The notes under the pieces were generated by a model. It was not told where the DNA came from. It worked only from the letters and a program-made list of their open reading frames with translations, and did not search any database. A stretch of DNA of 54,074 nucleotides from Apilactobacillus xinyiensis (GTDB lineage Bacteria; Bacillota; Bacilli; Lactobacillales; Lactobacillaceae), in NCBI RefSeq assembly GCF_019656235.1, contig NZ_BPLL01000009.1, forward strand, positions 1 to 54,074, written 5' to 3'. Position 1 is the first letter of the stretch. Every line of letters begins with the position of its first letter. Positions 8,960 to 18,837 of the stretch are shown in pieces. The position numbers and the translations under genes were made by a program.

Positions 8960-10561
8960 ATGTCCAGATATAATTTACTTTACGAACCATGGCTAAAAGT
9001 AATTGATAATAATAATGAATTACAAAAAGTGTCTTTACTACAAATTTTTGAAAATGCACATACTTATAAGCGACTTGCTGGTGATACTTCAGTTCAAGAT
9101 TTTGCTATTTTAAGGTTATTATTATCGATTTTACAAACAACTTTTAGTCGTGTTGATGTTGATGGAAATCCAAGACACGATGAAAATGATGAAATAATTA
9201 TTGATTGGAAGAAAATGTGGGATAATCAAAAATTTGCTTTTACGCCTATTAATGATTATTTAGTTTCACAAGAAAATAAATTTTATTTGTTTGATGATCA
9301 ATATCCATTCTATCAAGTTAGTAAAAATGATTTAGAATCGGCTAATATCAAAAAGACAGGAAGTATTAGCGGTAAATTAATCAATCGTTTGATATCGGAA
9401 AGTAACAATAAGGATGAGCTTTTTGTTATTACTGATAATAAGAATCATTTGACGAATGATGCTTTAGCTAAATGGATTATCATGTTCATGAATTACACTG
9501 GTACCTCAGATAAAGCCAAATTTCCTGGAATGACCGCTTCAGCCAGTAAAGGTTGGAATCTAGGTATGGGTTCCATATATTTGGGTGGTATGAACTTATT
9601 TCAAACTTTAATGCTCAATTTCGTAGTAACCAAAAAAGCTGCTTCACAAAAGCCAGTTTGGGAAATGACGTTTGCTGAAAAGTCTAGAATTAATTCCAAT
9701 TATACACCTAGTAATTTATCTGAATTATATACTAACTGTTCTAGATTAATTTTTATTGATCCAGATACAGATTTAGAAAAACATGATGTTGACATTGAAG
9801 CAGTGCAATTACCAGGAATTGACATTAACAATTCTAAAGCCATCGAGCCGATGACATTATTTCAAGTTCCTAAATCGGGTAAAAATAAGGGAAATACTAT
9901 TCCTAGACCACATAATCCAAACAAATCATTGTGGCGTAATTTTGGACTATTAGCTAGTGTGCTTGATAAAAGCAGTGAACATTTACAACTACCTGGTGTG
10001 ATGAATAACTTTTATTCATCCCTTAGTAAATATGTTGATGATAAGCAAAATATTACCATTACGGCCGTAGGTATGACTTATAATCACGACGCTTCTAGCA
10101 TGCCAAATGGTGAAGTTTATGACGTTTTAAACATAAATAAAGATGTGCTTAGTGATGTAGTAACTGACGGATTAGTTGCACAAATTAATGAAGAAGTTGC
10201 TAAAACTGAAAAGGCTGTGAACACATTTAGATACTTTGTCTTGAACGTGATGAATATCAGAAATTCTAGCAATAATGGATTGGTCGATCGAATGGTCGAG
10301 GAAGTCTATTTCGCCATTGATGAACCGTTTAAATATTGGTTAGGTCATATTGATGCTGATACCGATATGGGACGTTATACGGGGCAATGGAATCGTCAAC
10401 TTTATCGAATTCTAGTAGCTAAAGCTCAAGAACTTATGCATCCACTATCTGATCGCGATTTGTTAGGTGCAATTAATGAAAAGACAAATTCCGTAGAAAA
10501 TATTATTACTAGATATAGTGCCTTAACTGGTAGTTTAAGAAAACAATTAAATATAAAATAA
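8960..10561 (+). CDS. casA: Cascade large subunit Cse1/Cas8e
   Basis: 533 residues, usual for Cse1. The N-terminus NLLYEPWLKV is typical of the family. Cse1 is the large Cascade subunit: it reads the PAM, locks the R-loop and recruits Cas3. It is the first gene of the Cascade operon; cse2 follows 14 bases later. The ribosome site GGAGAGG is about 5 bases upstream. Its promoter region carries the predicted target of the degenerate mini-array, so this operon is likely autoregulated. Confidence 0.93.
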   Translation: MSRYNLLYEPWLKVIDNNNELQKVSLLQIFENAHTYKRLAGDTSVQDFAILRLLLSILQTTFSRVDVDGNPRHDENDEIIIDWKKMWDNQKFAFTPINDYLVSQENKFYLFDDQYPFYQVSKNDLESANIKKTGSISGKLINRLISESNNKDELFVITDNKNHLTNDALAKWIIMFMNYTGTSDKAKFPGMTASASKGWNLGMGSIYLGGMNLFQTLMLNFVVTKKAASQKPVWEMTFAEKSRINSNYTPSNLSELYTNCSRLIFIDPDTDLEKHDVDIEAVQLPGIDINNSKAIEPMTLFQVPKSGKNKGNTIPRPHNPNKSLWRNFGLLASVLDKSSEHLQLPGVMNNFYSSLSKYVDDKQNITITAVGMTYNHDASSMPNGEVYDVLNINKDVLSDVVTDGLVAQINEEVAKTEKAVNTFRYFVLNVMNIRNSSNNGLVDRMVEEVYFAIDEPFKYWLGHIDADTDMGRYTGQWNRQLYRILVAKAQELMHPLSDRDLLGAINEKTNSVENIITRYSALTGSLRKQLNIK

Positions 10562-10575
10562 GGAGGCTTGTATTA

Positions 10576-11355
10576 ATGATTTCCACAGTAAATGGAGTTA
10601 CTAAGAGTATTATCAAAAGCCTAGATAGTAATTTGCAATCTAGTTATACCAAAGCGGTTCTAGCTGAGTTGAGAAATTCTATTAATAGAAATGAAAACTA
10701 TGCCAGCAAAACTTGGCAATTGTTATTTGAAAAGCTACCAAAAGACTTTTTAAATACTAACGGTTACTTAACTAGAGAAGAGCGTTCTATCCTAGCTGTT
10801 TTACAACTTTATGCAGTACACCAACAGGGAAATTTAGAAACAGTTAACTATGAACAAGAAGAGTTTATTGATACAGTTGGGCATTTTGATGTGCAATATG
10901 CTAATAAAAAATTCTTTGTAAATTATAAAGTTATTAATGCTGATAATGAAACTGTTACATGCAATCGCTCATTTGAAAAATATGATGAATTAGTTAATTT
11001 TATGAACGAATGGAATGCACAGATTCCCAATAAGATGCCTAAACCTAGAAAATACAGCTCTAATTTAGGACAAAGCTTAAATGTTTTTAGAAGTAATTTA
11101 AACGATACTACTGCAATTGATAATCGATTTAATACTATGTTAACCGCTAGTACATATGACGAATTACTAAATCATCTACGCCATATTATTAAAATAGTTA
11201 AAGCTAACAAGCAAGTAAAAATTAACTACCCTCAACTAGCTAAAGATATGTATAACTTATTGGGTAGTGAAAATTCACGTAATCGTGTCAAATTACAATG
11301 GTCACAAGCTTATTACCATGTTGATTCAAAGAAGGAGAATTCAAATGAAAAATAA
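10576..11355 (+). CDS. casB: Cascade small subunit Cse2
   Basis: 259 residues. It sits between cse1 and cas7e and has a Cse2-like helical N-terminal half (WQLLFEKLPKDF, residues about 45-60, and a helix containing ERSILAVLQLYAVHQQG). Two copies normally form the belly of Cascade and stabilise the displaced DNA strand. The length is clearly above the usual 160-200 residues; the extra sequence appears to lie in the middle to C-terminal part. The reading frame is intact. AGGAGG precedes the ATG. The last 11 bases overlap cas7e, suggesting translational coupling. Confidence 0.85.
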   Translation: MISTVNGVTKSIIKSLDSNLQSSYTKAVLAELRNSINRNENYASKTWQLLFEKLPKDFLNTNGYLTREERSILAVLQLYAVHQQGNLETVNYEQEEFIDTVGHFDVQYANKKFFVNYKVINADNETVTCNRSFEKYDELVNFMNEWNAQIPNKMPKPRKYSSNLGQSLNVFRSNLNDTTAIDNRFNTMLTASTYDELLNHLRHIIKIVKANKQVKINYPQLAKDMYNLLGSENSRNRVKLQWSQAYYHVDSKKENSNEK

Positions 11356-12421
11356 TTTATATGTTGATATCCACGCAATTCACAGTGTTCCATCTTCAAA
11401 TATTAATAGGGATGATACCGGAAGTCCAAAAACAGCTCAATACGGTGGAGTTACCAGAGCCAGAGTTAGTTCTCAAGCATGGAAAAAAGCTATGCGTGAA
11501 TACTTTATTAACAACTTAGATGAAAGCAAATTAGGAACTCGTACACTAGAATTAGTTCGTTATGTTGCTGAAAAAATTCAAAAAATAGATGACAGCATTG
11601 ATGCAGAAGAAGCTATGAAAAAAGCTGACGATGTTATTAATAAAGCTGGTTTAAAAACAGCTAAATCAAAGGCTGAAGATAAGCATAAAATACTAAAGGC
11701 TTTGTTCTTTATTGGAAATGATCAAGCTGAAAAATTAGCTCAAGCAGCTGTTGATGGTGTAAATGATAAAAAAGAACTACAAAACATTTTGAAAAATAAT
11801 CCAGCAGTTGATATTTCATTATTTGGTCGTATGGCTGCTGATGATCCTAACTTGAATGAAGATGCTTCTGCTCAAGTTGCACATGCAATCTCAACACATT
11901 CAGTACGTACTGAATACGACTTCTTTACAGCAACTGATGATTTTACTAATGGTGATAATGCTGGAGCCGGCATGCTAGGCACAGTGGAATATAACTCATC
12001 CACACTATACCGTTATGCAAATGTTGCAGGTCACGAATTAGTTAAACAATTAGGTAATGCTGACCAAGCTGCTAAATCAATCGCTTTATTTATTGAAGCA
12101 TTTGTAAAATCCATGCCAACTGGTAAAGTAAATACTTTCGCTAATGAAACATTACCAAGTGCAGTAGTGGTTACAGTTAGAAACGATCGCCCCGTAAGTT
12201 TAGTTAATGGATTTGAAAAACCAGTTAATGCTGATGATGGTTACGTTAACTCATCTGTTCAAGCGTTAAATGCTGAATTTGATAAAGTAGCTAGTTTTGT
12301 CAATGAACCAGAATTTACATTAAGTATTGGTGACCAAGACCTAGGTGAAAACCAATCAAACTTAAATACATTATTAGATAATTTTGTGAATGAGATAACT
12401 CCATTATTGTCTGAAGATTAA
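11345..12421 (+). CDS. cas7e: Cascade backbone subunit Cas7e
   Basis: 358 residues from ATG 11345. AAGGAGAA at 11333-11339 sets this start; an ORF reaching back to 11267 only overlaps cse2. The family-typical N-terminus has YVDIHAIHSVPSSNINRDD and YGGVTRARVSSQAWK, the latter marking the RAMP-like hand. Six copies coat the crRNA spacer, and their thumbs flip out every sixth base; this detail matters for the mini-array match noted upstream of cse1. The start overlaps the cse2 end by 11 bases. Confidence 0.95.
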   Translation: MKNNLYVDIHAIHSVPSSNINRDDTGSPKTAQYGGVTRARVSSQAWKKAMREYFINNLDESKLGTRTLELVRYVAEKIQKIDDSIDAEEAMKKADDVINKAGLKTAKSKAEDKHKILKALFFIGNDQAEKLAQAAVDGVNDKKELQNILKNNPAVDISLFGRMAADDPNLNEDASAQVAHAISTHSVRTEYDFFTATDDFTNGDNAGAGMLGTVEYNSSTLYRYANVAGHELVKQLGNADQAAKSIALFIEAFVKSMPTGKVNTFANETLPSAVVVTVRNDRPVSLVNGFEKPVNADDGYVNSSVQALNAEFDKVASFVNEPEFTLSIGDQDLGENQSNLNTLLDNFVNEITPLLSED

Positions 12422-12430
12422 GGTGGTAGT

Positions 12431-13150
12431 ATGAAAACTTTATTAATGAAATTTTCCGGACCTCTACAAGCTTTCGGAACTAATTCTCATTATGAAAATC
12501 GTCAAACTGGCCGCTTTCCATCAAAAAGTGCGGTAATAGGGATGATAGCTGCTGCAATGGGATATCGCCGATATGAAGATAGTAAATTAAAGGAATTAAA
12601 CCAACTATCTTTTGGCGTTCGGGTTGACCAACCTGGCAACATATTACGTGATTTTCAAATTGCAGTTAGTCATAAACCAAATGGTGAAAGAATCCGTAGT
12701 TATGTAACGAATCGTTACTATCTTCAAGATGCTGTTTTCGTAGTAGCAATAGGTTCAGATAATGAAGATTTAATCGACCGGATCCGTTATAGTTTAAAAC
12801 ATCCTTATTTTCAGCTCTTTTTGGGTCGTAGATCTTTGCCAATCAATAACGATTTTCTCATTGATGAAGAAAATTATTCTGGAAACGATTTAATAACCGA
12901 CTTAAAAGATATTAGCTGGCAGGCAGCACCATGGTATCAAAAGCAATGCCTAAAACTGGATAACAAATCAGTTTATATATGTGCTGATAGTCAATTAATC
13001 GATAGTGACTATAGTGAAATGGTTAGAGATATTCCTGAATCATTTTCACAAGGCTTAAATGATTCACCAGATAATCACTATGATCGCAGAAGCTATAGAC
13101 TACGTTCAATTAGTTTTATAAATAATATCGATGTTAAAACTACTTTTTAA
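12431..13150 (+). CDS. cas5e: Cascade subunit Cas5e
   Basis: 239 residues with the Cas5 start MKTLLMKFSGPLQAFGTNSHYENR and the conserved TGRFPSKSAVIGMIAAAMG segment (about 27-45). Cas5e caps the 5' handle of the crRNA in Cascade. It begins 9 bases after the cas7e stop, with AGGTGG upstream, so it belongs to the same operon. Length and motifs are standard. Confidence 0.95.
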   Translation: MKTLLMKFSGPLQAFGTNSHYENRQTGRFPSKSAVIGMIAAAMGYRRYEDSKLKELNQLSFGVRVDQPGNILRDFQIAVSHKPNGERIRSYVTNRYYLQDAVFVVAIGSDNEDLIDRIRYSLKHPYFQLFLGRRSLPINNDFLIDEENYSGNDLITDLKDISWQAAPWYQKQCLKLDNKSVYICADSQLIDSDYSEMVRDIPESFSQGLNDSPDNHYDRRSYRLRSISFINNIDVKTTF

Positions 13151-13181
13151 AATTTGAATATAAGCAGAAAGGGGGATTTAT

Positions 13182-13817
13182 ATGTATTTATCAAGGGTAG
13201 AGATTGATGTTAATGATCATCAAAAAATCCAAGATTTAAATCATCTAGGTGCTTATCATAACTGGGTTGAACAAAGCTTTCCGGATGAAGTTAATGCATC
13301 AATCAGAACACGCAAGTTGTGGCGAGTAGATGAATTAAATCATAAAAAATATCTATTGATAGTTAGTGAAAATAAGCCGGTTCAAGCTAAATTAGAACAT
13401 TATGGTATTCCTGGATCTAGTTCTATTATTGACTATGGTAAGTTTATTGAAAAATTAAAAAATGGAATGCATGCGAGATTTCGTGCAGTATTAAATCCAG
13501 CTGTTTCAAAGAGTACAGGTAAAAAATCAGGTCAACGAGGCAAGGTTTATGAATGTTTAAGTTTAGATAGTCAAATGCAATATCTATACAATCGTGCTGA
13601 TAAAAATGGTTTTGATATATCTGATGGTGAATATATGGTTAAGCATAGTTCATCAGAGTTATTAGTGAAAGCTAATCGACCATGTTATATAAAGCAAGTT
13701 GCTTATGAAGGCCGACTGGTCATTAAGGATATTGATAAATTTAAAGCAGTTTTAACTGAAGGTTTGGGACGTAAAAAAGCTTACGGCTGTGGAATGTTTA
13801 CCATCATTCCAGAATAG
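13182..13817 (+). CDS. cas6e: CRISPR RNA endonuclease Cas6e
   Basis: 211 residues. The N-terminus MYLSRVEID, a likely catalytic His in GAYHNWVEQSFP (H26), and the glycine-rich C-terminal motif GLGRKKAYGCGMFTI are all as in Cas6e (CasE). It cuts array RNA at the 3' base of the repeat hairpin and stays bound to the mature crRNA. The hairpin it must recognise is kept in the two arrays (one stem base pair differs) and in the degenerate copies at 8751-8840. A strong AAAGGGGGA ribosome site is upstream; cas1 follows after 6 bases. Confidence 0.94.
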   Translation: MYLSRVEIDVNDHQKIQDLNHLGAYHNWVEQSFPDEVNASIRTRKLWRVDELNHKKYLLIVSENKPVQAKLEHYGIPGSSSIIDYGKFIEKLKNGMHARFRAVLNPAVSKSTGKKSGQRGKVYECLSLDSQMQYLYNRADKNGFDISDGEYMVKHSSSELLVKANRPCYIKQVAYEGRLVIKDIDKFKAVLTEGLGRKKAYGCGMFTIIPE

Positions 13818-14756
<939 letters not shown>

Positions 14757-14774
14757 AATGAGTGGTGATTATGT

Positions 14775-15683
14775 ATGCCGATGACCGTGGTGACACTAAC
14801 TAAAGTACCACCCTCATTAAGGGGAGATTTAACTAAGTGGATGCAAGAAATAGCTACTGGCGTTTATGTTGGTAATGTTAATTCTAGAGTGCGTGATAAG
14901 CTTTGGAGTCGCATTACGGAAAACGTTAAACAAGGTCAAGCTACAATTAGTTATCATACTAATACTGAATTAGGATATAACTGTGAAACTTACCATACCT
15001 ATCGCAACATAATTGATTGCGAAGGCATTCCTTTAGTTCAAATTCCAAATGCTGAAAATCAGAAAAATAGTATAATCAGTGGCTTTAGTAAAGCTGCTAA
15101 GTTTCGTAAAATCAAAAACATTAATAAGTCGAAGTCTAAGGATAAGAATAAAGTTAATTTACCTGAATACGTGGTTTTTGATGTTGAAACAGATGGGTTA
15201 GATACTAACTCTGATAATATTATTGAAGTAGGCGCTATCAAAGTTTCGCATGATGACCAAAAAAAGTTTGATTATTTAGTTCAGCATGCTGGTTCAATTC
15301 CAAATAGTATTCAAAAATTAACTGGTATTGATGATACAATGATATCTAAAAATGGCTATGATATCTCATTTGTATTAAAACAATTTGTTAAATTCATTGG
15401 TAATGATACTTTAGTAGGTTACAATGTTAATTTTGATATTGATTTTATTAACAATAAACTATTATCGTTGAAATTAGATCCAATTCAAAATAAATATATT
15501 GATATTTTGCCGTTAGTAAAACATGATAATATGTTTATGAGTAGTTATAAGTTAAAAGATGTTGTTTTAAGTTATGGTATTAATGTAAAAACATTTCATA
15601 GAGCATTATCAGATGCTGAATCAACATTAAAACTCTCGACTAAAGTGAATGAATTTGCTAATAAGTTGAAATTAAAACGTTGA
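14775..15683 (+). CDS. cas2: Cas2e fused to a DnaQ-like 3'-5' exonuclease
   Basis: 302 residues, about three times plain Cas2e. Residues 1-95 are Cas2e (VVTLTKVPPSLRGDLTKWM, GVYVGNVNSRVRDKLW). After a Lys-rich linker (about 110-130), residues 130-300 form a DEDDh exonuclease with FDVETDGLD (ExoI), GYNVNFDIDF (ExoII) and HRALSDAEST (ExoIII), all catalytic acids present. Such fusions are known in type I-E systems of Streptococcus and lactobacilli, where the DnaQ domain trims prespacer 3' ends. Start ATG 14775; an ATG at 14771 is out of frame. The stop codon lies inside the leader block of array 2. Confidence 0.95.
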   Translation: MPMTVVTLTKVPPSLRGDLTKWMQEIATGVYVGNVNSRVRDKLWSRITENVKQGQATISYHTNTELGYNCETYHTYRNIIDCEGIPLVQIPNAENQKNSIISGFSKAAKFRKIKNINKSKSKDKNKVNLPEYVVFDVETDGLDTNSDNIIEVGAIKVSHDDQKKFDYLVQHAGSIPNSIQKLTGIDDTMISKNGYDISFVLKQFVKFIGNDTLVGYNVNFDIDFINNKLLSLKLDPIQNKYIDILPLVKHDNMFMSSYKLKDVVLSYGINVKTFHRALSDAESTLKLSTKVNEFANKLKLKR

Positions 15684-15703
15684 TATGTCAGACTTTCTTT
15701 AGT
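15675..15703 (+). promoter_or_regulatory. CRISPR array 2 leader-proximal block, overlapping the cas2 stop
   Basis: Starts AAACGTTGA, where TGA is the cas2 stop codon, and ends TTTCTTTAGT directly against the first repeat. It is 29 bases, the same length and register as the block beside array 1. There is only a 20-base gap between cas2 and the array, so the array 2 leader and probably its promoter lie inside the coding end of cas2-dnaQ. Confidence 0.75.
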
Positions 15704-17205
15704 GTATTTCCTGCACACGCGGGAGTGATTCTGGAACGTATCAAGCGTTATGACATGACCGGAAGTATTTCCTGCACACGCGGGAGTGATTCTAAAAACA
15801 GAATTTAGTCATTGGATTAATAGAATGCTTAAATATGGATTTACTGAAAACGCTGATTTTGCCGTAATCGTCAAAAAAGACGATGACGATACAGGTATTT
15901 CCTGCACACGCGGGAGTGATTCTACAGTTACTTACAGATTAAGTGGAATAACTCAGTATTTCCTGCACACGCGGGAGTGATTCTTTTGACAATCTCACAA
16001 AAATAAAAGATTCCACGTATTTCCTGCACACGCGGGAGTGATTCTGGTAACTTTAAATCTTATGCTAAAGGTACTGGGTATTTCCTGCACACGCGGGAGT
16101 GATTCTACAAAGAAATTATCAGCAAAGCTAAAGAACAAGTATTTCCTGCACACGCGGGAGTGATTCTATTATTGTTAATACTGCTAAAACGGTCATTTGG
16201 TATTTCCTGCACACGCGGGAGTGATTCTTTCATCAACTGGATTAGCTTGGTTGATAATCGGTATTTCCTGCACACGCGGGAGTGATTCTGCCATAGCGTG
16301 CAATGACCTTATAAACATATCGTATTTCCTGCACACGCGGGAGTGATTCTAGGGGAAAAATAACATGCAAGCATTATCTAATGTATTTCCTGCACACGCG
16401 GGAGTGATTCTGTGGTTAGGTTATGTCAGGTTTTTAGCTACATGTATTTCCTGCACACGCGGGAGTGATTCTTGAAATTACAGTATCAACCATCTTACTT
16501 CGATGTATTTCCTGCACACGCGGGAGTGATTCTGTTTTTGTATGATCCAGAGTTCAAAGCAATTACGTATTTCCTGCACACGCGGGAGTGATTCTTTACC
16601 GAAAAGACTACAGACAAAAGGCAGGTGGTATTTCCTGCACACGCGGGAGTGATTCTTCCATCGAATGTATATTCAAATCGCATGGGTAGTATTTCCTGCA
16701 CACGCGGGAGTGATTCTGCTGATTTGTAGGCGTTCGTGATACTAATAAAGTATTTCCTGCACACGCGGGAGTGATTCTGATATTGAGATTTTAAAGCTAT
16801 CAAGGTTATAGTATTTCCTGCACACGCGGGAGTGATTCTGGACGTAGTGAATGTTTCAAAAGGAACAGCAGGTATTTCCTGCACACGCGGGAGTGATTCT
16901 TACACCTGTTAATGATGAACTATAAGCATTTGGTATTTCCTGCACACGCGGGAGTGATTCTTCCATAACGTCCTCCTATTAATAGGCCTTTCAGTATTTC
17001 CTGCACACGCGGGAGTGATTCTTTATATATTGCTAGTGGCTGAAAGCTACTGTAGTATTTCCTGCATACGCGGGAGTGATTCTTAATTGGCTAAAGCCTC
17101 TTTTCTATATAAATTGTATTTCCTGCATACGCGGGAGTGATTCTCGTGCAGGCTTTAACGGTTTATGGCGTGTAAAGTATTTCCTGCATACGCGGGAGTG
17201 ATTCT
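15704..17205 (+). CRISPR. type I-E CRISPR array 2: 24 repeats, 23 spacers
   Basis: Twenty-four repeats on the plus strand, beginning GTATTTCCTGCACACG and ending GGGAGTGATTC. They differ from array 1 at one stem base (GCGGG instead of GCAGG), leaving a G-U pair in the Cas6e hairpin. Every copy is followed by T. The period is 61 bp except one 62-bp unit (16505 to 16567) and one 130-bp unit (15765 to 15895). The long unit carries a 101-base spacer that encodes phage antirepressor sequence. The last three repeats (17055, 17116, 17177) share a C-to-T change in the loop, as expected of the old, leader-distal end. Confidence 0.98.
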
Positions 17206-17296
17206 AAACTTGTTTACACTGACGAGACTATTTAAACTTATGTATATTTAATATAAAATTATTACTTGAACATAATTAAAAAGAGATGTTTAATCT

Positions 17297-17488
17297 ATGA
17301 CTAAGTTCATAAAATACGTTTTAATGATCATATTGCTTTCTATGGCTACTACTCTCATCAATGTGATACTAGATGGAGATGTATTTTCATTAAGTTCTTT
17401 TATATTTGGATTGATTTTCTGGATGATTATTTCATTAATAGGTTGGACTGTTGTTTTTATAATTTTATACTTTAAGGTTAAGAAGTGA
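17297..17488 (+). CDS. small two-span membrane protein
   Basis: 63 residues, almost wholly hydrophobic, with spans at about 5-27 and 33-58 and a Lys-rich end. An AAGAGATG ribosome-site-like sequence precedes the ATG. No family recognised. It lies just beyond array 2 and ends before a shared terminator at 17519-17565. It might be unrelated to the CRISPR locus. Confidence 0.5.
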   Translation: MTKFIKYVLMIILLSMATTLINVILDGDVFSLSSFIFGLIFWMIISLIGWTVVFIILYFKVKK

Positions 17489-17518
17489 ATATTTACTTAT
17501 TAATAATTTAAAAAAAAT

Positions 17519-17565
17519 AACCCCCAAATTGTTGAACAGTTTCTTGTCCAAACTTTTGGGGGTTT
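17519..17565. terminator. bidirectional terminator between convergent genes
   Basis: AACCCCCAAA / TTTGGGGGTT stem flanked by A-run and T-run, placed between the convergent genes ending at 17488 (+) and 17579 (-). Confidence 0.8.
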
Positions 17566-17578
17566 CATCAATTGAATC

Positions 17579-18352
17579 TTATTTTTTAATTAATTTAACT
17601 ACTAAATAGTCAATCAAAGTCATAATGATCAACATTCCAATGGCAGCGATAATGAATGATATAGGATTAAAGGCTAATCCATATCGGCTAGAGCTAAAGC
17701 CAAATAGATGCATTATGGTTTCTAGTGCTGGCGCAGCTGAGTGTAAAATAACTATCATGATAATCATTAGCCCAGCAACTAATATTACTAAGCAGCCTAG
17801 TTTAGCCAATCTATTTTTTACAGGCGACAATAAGTTCGCCACTATATCTATTCCTAAAAATATTAGGGCAAACATCATAAATCCTACCAAAAATGAAGCC
17901 ACAACGTTTAAATAATAGTTGTCAAAATGCGAATAGAAATTGACTAAATCAGTCACATAGTATGGAATAGTAGTCTTATCGCTCCACCTTACAAACATTA
18001 ATCTTTCCGTTGAAAGATGAAGTATCATGTATATACCTTCGTTAATTAAAGCACCAGATAACATTAAGACTATTCTTTGTTTAAAATTAAAATGATGCGT
18101 GGCCCTTAAATTTAACCAGGTAAAGATTAAAGCCATTGAAAATGCTAAAGTTAAGAATTGAATAATATCATTATTATTATAAAAGTAATCCAAAACATTT
18201 AAAATGTTGACTTTTTCATATAAATCTAAAGATACATTGCGCGTAGCCCGTGCAATCCATGCCAATGCCACCAATGCGATAAATACATAAAGCATATTTT
18301 TACGCATTTTTATATAAAAATTATGTATAAAACCTTTATCAAGGGTTTCCAA
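17579..18352 (-). CDS. polytopic membrane protein, unknown function
   Basis: 257 residues with about six predicted membrane spans (roughly 15-33, 58-80, 90-108, 150-175, 183-205, 230-252). The start is TTG 18352, with AGGAGATG about 9 bases upstream on the minus strand. No catalytic motif or known family is recognised. The long loop between the third and fourth spans contains the only charged stretch of note. Monocistronic. Confidence 0.6.
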   Translation of the reverse strand: METLDKGFIHNFYIKMRKNMLYVFIALVALAWIARATRNVSLDLYEKVNILNVLDYFYNNNDIIQFLTLAFSMALIFTWLNLRATHHFNFKQRIVLMLSGALINEGIYMILHLSTERLMFVRWSDKTTIPYYVTDLVNFYSHFDNYYLNVVASFLVGFMMFALIFLGIDIVANLLSPVKNRLAKLGCLVILVAGLMIIMIVILHSAAPALETIMHLFGFSSSRYGLAFNPISFIIAAIGMLIIMTLIDYLVVKLIKK

Positions 18353-18489
18353 TCAAAAACATCTCCTAAAAATTATTTAAGTATAAATATTTAGTTATTT
18401 ATACTATAAAAACAACTTATTAAGTATTCCATACTTTAAAATAACATGTCAAATTTTTATTGATAATGTTATTAATGAAAGTTATTCGC

Positions 18490-18526
18490 TTGACTTTTTA
18501 CTAAATAACGTACATCATTTAGTAAA
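18490..18526 (+). promoter_or_regulatory. toxin-antitoxin promoter and palindromic operator
   Basis: TTGACT at 18490-18495 and a CATCAT -10 at 18513-18518 (17-bp spacer) overlap a perfect inverted repeat TTTACTAAAT / ATTTAGTAAA (18497-18506 and 18517-18526, centres 20 bp apart). The position fits autorepression by the Phd/YefM-type antitoxin dimer. Confidence 0.65.
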
Positions 18527-18555
18527 TAATGTAGTGATAGAAAGGGAATGATATA

Positions 18556-18837
18556 ATGGCATTAGCAATTACACAAAGTGTTTTTCGTACTCAATTAAAA
18601 AAGTATTTGGATCAAATTAATGACAATAATGAAACTATTTATGTCACTAGAAGCAATAACCCATCTGTAGCAGTAGTTAATCAAGATAAGTTGAATTGGT
18701 TGGAAAAGTATGCTCAATCAGAAGAAGGTTCTAGAGAGCATGCAATTGCGAGAGATCAATTAATTAAACAGGGAATCATTGCTGCTGATCCAGTAGTTAA
18801 ATCTGATGATAGTTACTGGGGTCAATTTAATGGCTAA
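18556..18837 (+). CDS. antitoxin, Phd/YefM family
   Basis: 93 residues. The N-terminal half (FRTQLKKYLDQINDNNETIYVTRSNNPSVAVVNQDKLNWLEKY in two parts) has the Phd/YefM pattern of a DNA-binding dimer that also carries the toxin-neutralising tail; the C-terminal part (about 60-93) would wrap the toxin. GAAAGGG precedes the ATG. It overlaps the toxin gene by 8 bases. A perfect palindrome in its promoter fits conditional autorepression. Confidence 0.82.
   Translation: MALAITQSVFRTQLKKYLDQINDNNETIYVTRSNNPSVAVVNQDKLNWLEKYAQSEEGSREHAIARDQLIKQGIIAADPVVKSDDSYWGQFNG

Noticed and set aside
11267-11344. Extended N-terminus for Cas7e
   Set aside because: This part only overlaps cse2 and has no ribosome site; ATG 11345 follows AAGGAGAA and matches the family start.
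14771-14780. ATG 14771 as the cas2 start
   Set aside because: It is out of frame with the Cas2 sequence; ATG 14775 gives the family N-terminus.
15765-15923. Long spacer explained as two spacers with a lost repeat between them
   Set aside because: Loss of one repeat would give 93 bases, no repeat remnant is visible, and one reading frame with antirepressor similarity runs through the whole segment.
15786-15980. Possible small gene containing the antirepressor-like sequence
   Set aside because: It starts and ends in CRISPR repeats; the antirepressor part is confined to the long spacer, so it is captured DNA and not a gene.
16495-16884. 129-residue minus-strand ORF in array 2
   Set aside because: Translation of repeats, as in array 1.
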